Source: Desulfobacterales bacterium (GTDB lineage: Bacteria; Desulfobacterota; Desulfobacteria; Desulfobacterales; UBA11574). From it: a stretch of 6,185 nucleotides of DNA. Below, piece by piece: positions 1 to 5,708 of the stretch. The stretch's first letter is position 1, and each line of letters starts with the position of its first letter. The stretch lies in contig JAUVTO010000114.1 in assembly GCA_030601485.1 (NCBI GenBank), positions 1 through 6,185 on the forward strand, in the 5' to 3' direction. The position numbers and the translations under genes were made by a program. The notes under the pieces are model-generated. The model was given only the letters and a program-made list of their open reading frames with translations, did not search any database and was not told the origin of the DNA.

Positions 1-589
1 TGATAAATTCGGTTAAATGCTTTTGTAAAAGAAGCGCCCCCTCTTTATCTTCATCATGGAAATAACGAACGTCTTGATTATGATAATTAACCTTTTGAAT
101 CCCCGCTACTCTGAAACCGTTATGGGTCAAAAAAGCAGAAAGTCTTTCCATCAATTTTTTATTTTCTTTATTCGTATAATGCACATATACTGTGTAGATT
201 CCGGGTTGAATGATGTCCTGTGGCGCACTTATTTTTTTTCCCCCAATATCCGTTGATGCTGACATCTTGTTATCTGTCTGTTTTTTTTCATTCAACGCAT
301 GGGTGGTATGAGCTAACCGTGAAATTTTCGAATTTATCTGCTTCAACTCGGATAGGGTTTCCCGGCTTTTTTCCAGAAGAGTTTGTGTGGTTTCCGTGAT
401 CTTATCCGTATTCTTCCCTGTCAGACTGATAATTGCAAGGGTGAGGCAGCTGCCGATCAACAATCCGGCGACCACTCCCAGCCAGGTGTATCGCTTCCGG
501 AGAGACAGTGCCACCGATTTTGTTAACGTGTTAAGCAGAAGTTTTAGTTCCTGGACCGATATTTCAACATTTGATAAGTTGTTATTCAT
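1..589 (-). CDS. Single-pass membrane-anchored protein with a periplasmic linker and a C-terminal LytR_C/SPOR-like domain (3' end cut off by the window)
   Basis: This gene opens at an ATG at 589 and stays open for 196 codons to the window edge; the stop lies outside. Residues 1-35 are a short polar cytoplasmic segment ending in RKRY. Residues 36-56 (WLGVVAGLLIGSCLTLAIISL) form one strong membrane helix. By the positive-inside rule the rest faces the periplasm. Residues 60-105 are polar, helix-prone and probably coiled-coil (TETTQTLLEKSRETLSELKQ). Residues 106-128 are a Ser/Lys-rich linker. From about 130 a compact domain begins (GIYTVYVHYTN), followed by a helix, NGFRVAGIQKV and then DVRYFHDEDKEGALLLQKHL. 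That pattern resembles the LytR C-terminal or SPOR-type domains that often act at the cell wall, but the family name is a guess. No strong ribosome site precedes the ATG. A GTG three codons upstream is the alternative start. The gene is more AT-rich than its neighbours and may be transcribed separately from them. Confidence 0.8.
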   Translation of the reverse strand, partial: MNNNLSNVEISVQELKLLLNTLTKSVALSLRKRYTWLGVVAGLLIGSCLTLAIISLTGKNTDKITETTQTLLEKSRETLSELKQINSKISRLAHTTHALNEKKQTDNKMSASTDIGGKKISAPQDIIQPGIYTVYVHYTNKENKKLMERLSAFLTHNGFRVAGIQKVNYHNQDVRYFHDEDKEGALLLQKHLTEFI

Positions 590-621
590 TTTAGTCACTT
601 TTTATTTCTATTTTTGTAAAC

Positions 622-759
622 GTTCAGCCAGACACGAAGACACCAAACATTATAATATAATTCTTTTGATGCCATTTTTAATAAATAGATTCTTCTCTTT
701 TTGATAACGCTTTATAATTCATACCCATTCTTTGTGACTTTGTGCCTTAGTGGCTGAGC
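622..759. repeat. Imperfect inverted repeat pair filling the intergenic gap (MITE-like or extragenic repeat)
   Basis: The left arm (622-648) reversed and complemented gives TTTGGTGTCTTCGTGTC followed by TGGCTGAAC. The right arm (731-759) reads TTTGTGACTTTGTGCC, then TTAG, then TGGCTGAGC. The arms agree over most positions, with a few substitutions and a 4-base insertion in the right arm. They face each other around an 82-base AT-rich core with no coding potential. The right arm ends 6 bases before the stop codon of the gene at 766. The CTTCGTGTC/CTTTGTGCC wording resembles a dispersed intergenic repeat I recall from environmental bacterial genomes. A transcript across it could fold into a long imperfect hairpin. 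No poly-U tract follows, so it is not a typical terminator. Confidence 0.55.
649..677 (-). promoter_or_regulatory. Weak candidate promoter for the membrane-protein gene
   Basis: Reading the minus strand, a perfect TATAAT hexamer lies at 654-649, about 60 bases upstream of the ATG at 589, in a very AT-rich stretch. With a 17-base spacer the -35 position (677-672) reads AAATGG, a poor match to TTGACA. In AT-rich DNA a TATAAT can arise by chance, so this is only a candidate. Transcription from it would begin inside the left arm of the inverted repeat at 622-648. Confidence 0.2.
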
Positions 760-765
760 TATTAC

Positions 766-2499
766 TTATTTTCTTTGAATCAGAAAAAGGTCAATATATC
801 TGGGGTCAAAATCTTTGCTTGATACTTCACCGTATTCGCTTTGGATCTCGCCGAAAAGATTTTCCAGAGTATGCCCCAGTTTTCGGGAAATTTCGTAATT
901 GGCGAAACCGGTCCGGTCTGAAAGCCAGCTCAAAAACGATTCTTTCATTGACTGTCTGATTTTGTACGGCTTTTTTTTGTCTGCCCAGAGATCATCAAAT
1001 AGGCGCTTGAACTCATCAAGACTTAACGGTTCAATTTCCTCTGACAGGCCGAGGCAATCTCTTGCCCAGAGGGTCAGTATAAAATTTTTATAGGTCAGAA
1101 AACGGTCTGTAACCGGTTCAGGATTTATTGCCATTAAAGAAAGGAGATCGTCAAAAAGGATAATTTCAGTCAATACATTATCCGTAGCCCGTATGTCTTC
1201 CATGGACATAAATTCCCTGTAGAGAACCCCTGTTTTATAGTTGTCAAAAAACAGCGGTTTTTTAATCAACAATCCCCCCAGTACTCCCAGCCATTCTTCG
1301 CCCCAGAAGCCCAGTAGCAGACCTTGTTTTTCGAACCAGCTTTTTTCTCGCCATTTTTCTGCCTTCCATTTTAGATCAAGGGCTATCCCGTATCCGACCC
1401 TGAAAATATTGGAAAGCGGGTGGTTGCGTATCAATATTGCGCAATGTCCCGAATCCGGAGCCCTGTCGTCAGGGGATAACTGTTCAAGTCCGATATTCAG
1501 GTATCCGCAGACCTTTTTAACAATAGTTTTCAGTTCGTCTTTCTCTCTGATATTTTTTCGATCCGCAGAAATGATAAGATTGCACAGACCCGCAAATTCG
1601 GTCTGAATCTGTTCAATAACATCATCTATTTCTATTTTTTTCAAGGCAGCGGTAAAAAGATTTTCTTGTTCCAGCATTCCGGAATGATAGAAAGGAACAG
1701 GAAAAAACAGCTTTCGGTCAGGCTCTGTTGTGGTAAATTTTGTATCCTGCTTTTCAAAATCCTCTGGTTTCAACGGCTGATATATGCCGATTGCTTCTTC
1801 ATATTGCAGAAAACCTTTTTCAGCTAATCTTACATTGCGCAGCCGATAGGCTTCTTCTTCGGTTTCTGCGGGGATCACACTGCAAGTCTCCAGCAGAACC
1901 TTTTGATATGTGATGTGGTCAAAGGCTGCAAGGGTCTTGAAAAATTGTGAAAGAAACGCGTTGCGATCTTTTTCTATGGTTTGGCCTGACTCACTTTCTT
2001 CGGTTTCAAGCTCGAAAGTACCGTCGAGAAACCTTACATAAAACGTATCGTCATAGGTGAAAAACTCATTACCAAATTCGGACGGATCCTGATCTTCCGT
2101 TCTGATTTTAACTTCGATGTTTTTGAACAGATAGAATTCCATGAATTCGGTCTTTCGGTCGAGGAACCATTTTACAAAACGATCCGGGTCTACTTTAAAC
2201 AGAAGGTCAAACCATCTGGTAACCGATTTCAATTCAATTCTATCCTTTTGCCACACTTCAAGATCTACGATGTATTCCCACTGCTTGTCGGAGGCAAGGG
2301 ATAACAGCGGATGAGAATCTTCGAGCCCGATATCATGGATTAAAAAATAAAAATCCTCTTCGGGGAAGGAATGGATCAATGCGGCAGGCTGGGGCGAATC
2401 TAAAATAGTGTTCAAGGCTTTTTCAGGGGGCATGGAAACGATTTTTCCCCTTATCTGCTGAAGATTTTCGATTCGCGCGATGACCTTTTTATTTTCCAT
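766..2499 (-). CDS. DUF6178-like protein of unknown function, 577 aa
   Basis: The reading frame extends upstream to 2616, but the right start is the ATG at 2499 (MENKKVIARIENLQQI). It has a ribosome site at 2515-2507, and the extra upstream residues only translate the end of ampG in another frame. I see no signal peptide or membrane helix, so the protein is probably cytoplasmic. It is rich in acidic and aromatic residues. The N-terminal part holds segments I associate with the DUF6178 family: LIHSFPEEDFYFLIHDIG (41-58) and LLSLASDKQWEYIVDLEVWQKDR (65-87). A very acidic stretch sits near 160-180. The C-terminal half contains LLLGFWGEEWLGVLGGLLIKKPLFF (394-418) and ends in DPRYIDLFLIQRK. No catalytic motif is evident. 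It starts 4 bases after the ampG stop, so the two are probably co-translated. Family assignment is from memory, and the function is unknown. Confidence 0.85.
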   Translation of the reverse strand: MENKKVIARIENLQQIRGKIVSMPPEKALNTILDSPQPAALIHSFPEEDFYFLIHDIGLEDSHPLLSLASDKQWEYIVDLEVWQKDRIELKSVTRWFDLLFKVDPDRFVKWFLDRKTEFMEFYLFKNIEVKIRTEDQDPSEFGNEFFTYDDTFYVRFLDGTFELETEESESGQTIEKDRNAFLSQFFKTLAAFDHITYQKVLLETCSVIPAETEEEAYRLRNVRLAEKGFLQYEEAIGIYQPLKPEDFEKQDTKFTTTEPDRKLFFPVPFYHSGMLEQENLFTAALKKIEIDDVIEQIQTEFAGLCNLIISADRKNIREKDELKTIVKKVCGYLNIGLEQLSPDDRAPDSGHCAILIRNHPLSNIFRVGYGIALDLKWKAEKWREKSWFEKQGLLLGFWGEEWLGVLGGLLIKKPLFFDNYKTGVLYREFMSMEDIRATDNVLTEIILFDDLLSLMAINPEPVTDRFLTYKNFILTLWARDCLGLSEEIEPLSLDEFKRLFDDLWADKKKPYKIRQSMKESFLSWLSDRTGFANYEISRKLGHTLENLFGEIQSEYGEVSSKDFDPRYIDLFLIQRK

Positions 2500-2503
2500 A
2501 TTT

Positions 2504-3745
2504 TTATCCCGCCTTTTTGGGATTCCAGGGCGCAAATTTAAAAAGAAGTAGCATGCCCGGAGCAGCAATAAGGGTACAGGCAATAAAAAAACTTTCCCAT
2601 CCCATGTTCTTGGCAAAAAAACCGGTCGGTGCCGAAGCCATCACCCTGGGAATTCCCATGAGGCTGGTGAGCAGTGCATATTGTGTGGCGGTAAATTTTT
2701 TGTGGGTAATGCTTGCCATGAATGCAATAAAAGCGGCGGTTCCCATTCCGCTGCTGAAATTCTCAAAAGCGATAACTGTTGACAATAGGGGAAGACTGTT
2801 ACCCACCCGGGCCAGAACCGCAAAACCGGCGGTGGATACGGCCTGGAGAAACCCAAAAATCCAGAGACTTCGGTTGATCTCAAGGCGGAGCATGATCACC
2901 CCGCCGATCAGAGTTCCGGCCACGGTAGCCCAGAAGCCGAACAGTTTAACCACCGCACCAATCTGGGTTTTTGAAAACCCTATATCCAGATAAAAGGGTA
3001 TTGTCATGGCGCTGGCCATTGTGTCGCCGATTTTGTAAAAAAGAATAAAGGCCAGTATCCATAACGCACCCCGACGGCTAAAGTATTCTATGAGCGGATC
3101 AAAAACTGCTTCCCTCAGGGTCTCCGGAGTCCCTTCATAAATTTTGGGTTCCGGCGACAGAAGCGTGGTGACAACACCGGGCAGCAAACAGGCCGCCATT
3201 ATCTGATAGACCATGAAAAAGGGCATGTGATCTGACATAATCAGACCGCCGCCGGAAGCAAGCAGCATTCCGACCCGGTATCCGTTGACATACAGAGAAG
3301 AGCCCATTCCCAGCTCTTCATCAGGGAGATCTTCTCTTCGATAGGCATCAACGACAATATCCTGTGAGGCGCTGAAAAAGGTTACCAGAAGTGCCGCAAA
3401 TGCCGTCATCCATGGATTCTTCCCGGGATCAGTGAAGCCCAGGACGGATATTGAAACCATCAAGGTTGTCTGAGCCACAAGAATCCAGCCTCTTCTACGG
3501 CCCAGAAAAGGAAGCGTAAAACGGTCCAGAACCGGCGCCCAGAGGAACTTCAACGTATAGGGAAGACCCACAAGGGACATGATTCCGATTACGGTCAGAT
3601 CCACCCCTTGCTCTTTCATCCATGCCTGCAATACTGTTATGGTCAGTAGAAGCGGCAAACCGCAGGCAAAGCCCATCAGAAGAGCGACCAGCATGCGGCC
3701 GCTGCAAATTACCTTGAGAACGGGGTTAATATTATAATTCCTCAA
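2504..3745 (-). CDS. ampG: AmpG-type muropeptide permease (MFS), short 12-helix form
   Basis: This is a polytopic inner-membrane protein of the AmpG branch of the MFS. In Gram-negative bacteria that branch imports GlcNAc-anhydroMurNAc peptides released from the wall. Recognisable segments are GFACGLPLLLTITVLQAWM (25-43), LKFLWAPVLDRFTLPFLGRRRGW (65-87, the MFS loop 2-3 with a basic RRR), SASQDIVVDAYR (125-136), a KIGD in helix 7 (238-241) and ENFSSGMGTAAFIAFMASITHKKFTATQYALLTSLMGIPR (328-367). Each matches the E. coli protein well. About 12 helices can be placed. E. coli AmpG has about 491 residues; this one ends near its helix 12 and lacks the C-terminal extension. Coordinates use a TTG at 3745, but no ribosome site precedes it. 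An ATT at 3730 has GAGGAA 7 bases upstream and fits the usual N-terminal length better; an ATG at 3694 would begin at the edge of helix 1. Substrate is inferred from the family. Confidence 0.88.
   Translation of the reverse strand: MRNYNINPVLKVICSGRMLVALLMGFACGLPLLLTITVLQAWMKEQGVDLTVIGIMSLVGLPYTLKFLWAPVLDRFTLPFLGRRRGWILVAQTTLMVSISVLGFTDPGKNPWMTAFAALLVTFFSASQDIVVDAYRREDLPDEELGMGSSLYVNGYRVGMLLASGGGLIMSDHMPFFMVYQIMAACLLPGVVTTLLSPEPKIYEGTPETLREAVFDPLIEYFSRRGALWILAFILFYKIGDTMASAMTIPFYLDIGFSKTQIGAVVKLFGFWATVAGTLIGGVIMLRLEINRSLWIFGFLQAVSTAGFAVLARVGNSLPLLSTVIAFENFSSGMGTAAFIAFMASITHKKFTATQYALLTSLMGIPRVMASAPTGFFAKNMGWESFFIACTLIAAPGMLLLFKFAPWNPKKAG
2507..2515 (-). promoter_or_regulatory. Ribosome binding site of the DUF6178-like gene, inside the ampG 3' end
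   Basis: AAGGCGGGA lies 7 bases before the ATG at 2499 and is formed by the last three sense codons of ampG (Lys-Ala-Gly). This fixes the start at 2499 and implies that translation of the two genes is coupled. Confidence 0.6.
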
Positions 3746-5693
3746 GCTGGGACGGCGTCACAATCGGCCCATAGGTGTCTCTTAATGCCATAAGACCTTC
3801 CTTTTGTTTGTTAAGAACTTGGAATAGCCTATCGGGGATATCAGGTTCTTTCCCATATGCCTCTGCCTGCATGTCTATTCTGGCAACAATATTGTCAATG
3901 TACAAAGAAAACTGCTTAATATATAGATCTTCCGTATATTCTTTGCTGATTATGGATTGAAAAAGGCTTTTAAGATCATTAAACTTTGGAAGATTGCCTA
4001 TGGGGGTTTTAATTACATCTACTTCATTGTGAGCATGTCTTTCCAGCCAGGCCAGCCAGACTTTTACATCTCTTTTTTCTCCGATCAGTTTTTTGGAAGT
4101 GCCGCCTCTGGCTTCATGGGTCAGGAAATAATTCAATCCCGCCATCACCGCTTTTTTATCTTCTGCAATTTTTTCATTGCCAAAAAACTTAAATTGAGCA
4201 TCCATATAATCGGCCAATGCGCCCGGGATAAAGGGGGCATTGGCCCAGGGCGCCCGTTTAACACCCGTTGCCCCCACTTCAGTGGCTGTGGCGGCAGACA
4301 CAATACAAGCGCCGATGACCACGCCGTGGTCCGAATTTTTGGCTACCCAGACCGGCGGCATGGTATCACTGTCTCTGCCGCTGTAGGTAATCACTCTTGT
4401 TTCCACACCGTTTGGATCTTCAGACCTTTCCGAATAATTTGCCAGGTCTGACGAGGTTAAGGTGCATCTTGCATTGGGATGGGATATGGGGATCTCTTTT
4501 CCGTTTTTATCGGTCATACCCAGTTTCCATGAGCCTTGAAAATTTATTCCTTTAAGCGGGGGATCTTCACCGTCTCCTGTCCAGCGGGGAACACCGTTGT
4601 CATCAATGAGAACATTAGACCAGATAACTTCTGTTCCGGGCTTTCGAAGAAGCTCCATAAGATGTGGATCGCCTTCCCAGTTTACATCTTCCACAATACC
4701 GAAAATGCCGCATTCCGGGTTTATTGAGCAGATGTTCCCGTTTTCATCAATCCACATTTGTGCCAGATCGTCACCGATAAAATGGTTGACTGCCATGGCT
4801 GTGGTGGTTTTCCCGCACCCGCTGGGAGCGGCGCCGGCACACCACGTTATACGATCTCCGGGCCCGTCTATACCGGTAATAAACATATGTTCCGACAGCT
4901 CATTGCCCCTGTTTTCATACACGGCCTTGTCAACGGAAAACCGGTGATTTCCTTTTTTCAGCAGCAACGTATTGCCGGCATACGTGCAGTTAAAACTGTA
5001 GGTGGTTTGGTAACTTCGGTCCATAAATACCCGTGCGTTGGGCAAATCTTCGAGCCTGTTCAGACCTTCACTGTGGATATTGGTGTAAAAATGCCCCAGA
5101 CGGTCCACCTCTTTGTCAAAATCGGAAAACGTATTTCTGTAAAGGATCTCCGCACTGTGCGATACATATGTAGAACTGGTAATCTCCAGAGCGGGGTTGG
5201 ATGAAGGTGCACCCACCGGACCGCGCATATAGAACCCGACGATCATGGTTTTCCCATGCATAATACCTGTCATTTTATCCCGGATGTCTATGAGTGCTTC
5301 TGCCCTGTCCATTTTATTGGCCAGAGAACTGGCATCTTCTCCGGGATTGGTAATATAAAACGTACGATCTATTATGCGGCCCTGTTCATATTTGAGATCA
5401 TAATGGATGGTGTGTTTATCCATGGGGAGTTTGGCTTCCTCTCCCTTCTTTACAGCCATTTCCCTGATATGCTGTTTATCTTCTTCAGATCCGGTATTGA
5501 TGAAAACCGTATCCGGCTCACACATGGCGATTGCATTGGCGATTTTAATAACCACTTCGGAATGTTTTATTTTTTGTATCCGAGATAAATTGATTGGGTC
5601 CAATCTATTTTCAAAAAGCTTGCTTGCTGCTTCGAAAGTTGTGATACCTCCTATTTCAGTTACGATGTCTATTCCTTTCTTTTTTTCTAACAT
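3732..5693 (-). CDS. pckG: Phosphoenolpyruvate carboxykinase, GTP-type family, divergent (653 aa)
   Basis: The family interconverts oxaloacetate plus GTP with PEP, CO2 and GDP in the cytoplasm, supplying gluconeogenesis or anaplerosis. Aligned by eye to the rat cytosolic enzyme, active-site residues are kept: R110 (rat R87); the substrate segment GFYMRGPVGAPSS (153-165); Y238, N241 and K247 in YAGNTLLLKK (Mn ligand K244 in rat); H269 (H264); P-loop PSGCGKTT (290-297) with the reactive Cys at C293; metal-binding D308-D309; INPECGIFG (324-332); N407 and R409 in HPNARC; and R440 (R436). Differences are GCGKTT instead of ACGKTN, and loss of the WPGFGEN guanine-binding motif: the equivalent region (about 521-550) reads NYFLTHEARGGTSKKLIGEKRDVKVWLAWL. 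The C-terminal region TPIGNLPK matches rat TPIGYIPK, so this is a full-length homolog, slightly longer than the usual ~600-620 aa. The ATG at 5693 has a strong AAGGAG. The gene's end overlaps the ampG frame. Nucleotide preference is uncertain. Confidence 0.9.
   Translation of the reverse strand: MLEKKKGIDIVTEIGGITTFEAASKLFENRLDPINLSRIQKIKHSEVVIKIANAIAMCEPDTVFINTGSEEDKQHIREMAVKKGEEAKLPMDKHTIHYDLKYEQGRIIDRTFYITNPGEDASSLANKMDRAEALIDIRDKMTGIMHGKTMIVGFYMRGPVGAPSSNPALEITSSTYVSHSAEILYRNTFSDFDKEVDRLGHFYTNIHSEGLNRLEDLPNARVFMDRSYQTTYSFNCTYAGNTLLLKKGNHRFSVDKAVYENRGNELSEHMFITGIDGPGDRITWCAGAAPSGCGKTTTAMAVNHFIGDDLAQMWIDENGNICSINPECGIFGIVEDVNWEGDPHLMELLRKPGTEVIWSNVLIDDNGVPRWTGDGEDPPLKGINFQGSWKLGMTDKNGKEIPISHPNARCTLTSSDLANYSERSEDPNGVETRVITYSGRDSDTMPPVWVAKNSDHGVVIGACIVSAATATEVGATGVKRAPWANAPFIPGALADYMDAQFKFFGNEKIAEDKKAVMAGLNYFLTHEARGGTSKKLIGEKRDVKVWLAWLERHAHNEVDVIKTPIGNLPKFNDLKSLFQSIISKEYTEDLYIKQFSLYIDNIVARIDMQAEAYGKEPDIPDRLFQVLNKQKEGLMALRDTYGPIVTPSQLEEL
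3738..3743 (-). promoter_or_regulatory. Ribosome-binding-like GAGGAA in the PEPCK 3' end, deciding the ampG start
   Basis: GAGGAA is formed by the last codons of the PEPCK gene. It lies inside the frame that opens with TTG at 3745, so it cannot serve that start. It is 7 bases before an in-frame ATT at 3730-3728, which itself comes one base after the PEPCK TAA. ATT initiation is rare but known (infC in E. coli). Confidence 0.4.
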
Positions 5694-5700
5694 GCGTATT

Positions 5701-5706
5701 CTCCTT
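5701..5706 (-). promoter_or_regulatory. Strong ribosome binding site of the PEPCK gene
   Basis: AAGGAG lies 7 bases before the ATG at 5693, in the 15-base gap after the nitroreductase stop. It confirms the start. The gap is too short for a separate promoter, so PEPCK is probably transcribed from upstream of the nitroreductase or from within it. Confidence 0.75.
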
Positions 5707-5708
5707 TA

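Noticed and set aside
387..704. 105-codon plus-strand ORF over the left gene and gap
   Set aside because: The minus-strand frame over the same DNA has a clear membrane helix and domain structure; the plus-strand frame also crosses the repeat and AT-rich core.
622..759. CRISPR or direct-repeat array
   Set aside because: There are only two copies, they are inverted and imperfect, and there is no regular spacer.
590..765. Rho-independent terminator after the DUF6178-like gene
   Set aside because: The arms of the inverted repeat are 82 bases apart and imperfect, and no short GC-rich stem followed by a U tract is present on the minus strand.
2500..2616. N-terminal extension of the DUF6178-like protein with a hydrophobic, signal-like stretch
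   Set aside because: These codons overlap the conserved end of ampG in another frame; the ATG at 2499 has its own ribosome site, so the hydrophobic stretch is an artefact.
2517..2993. 158-codon plus-strand ORF
   Set aside because: It is antisense to the well-matched C-terminal half of AmpG.
3957..4451. 164-codon plus-strand ORF, the longest on that strand
   Set aside because: It is antisense to the conserved C-terminal half of PEPCK, and its translation looks like no protein family.
4758..5204. 148-codon plus-strand ORF with Cys/His-rich start
   Set aside because: It lies wholly antisense to conserved PEPCK sequence including the P-loop; the Cys and Gly come from the reverse of those codons, and no ribosome site or family resemblance is seen.
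5648..5655. Strong internal ribosome-like AGGAGGT near the start of the PEPCK gene
   Set aside because: It encodes the Ile-Gly-Gly of the protein, and no usable start codon lies at a fitting distance downstream.
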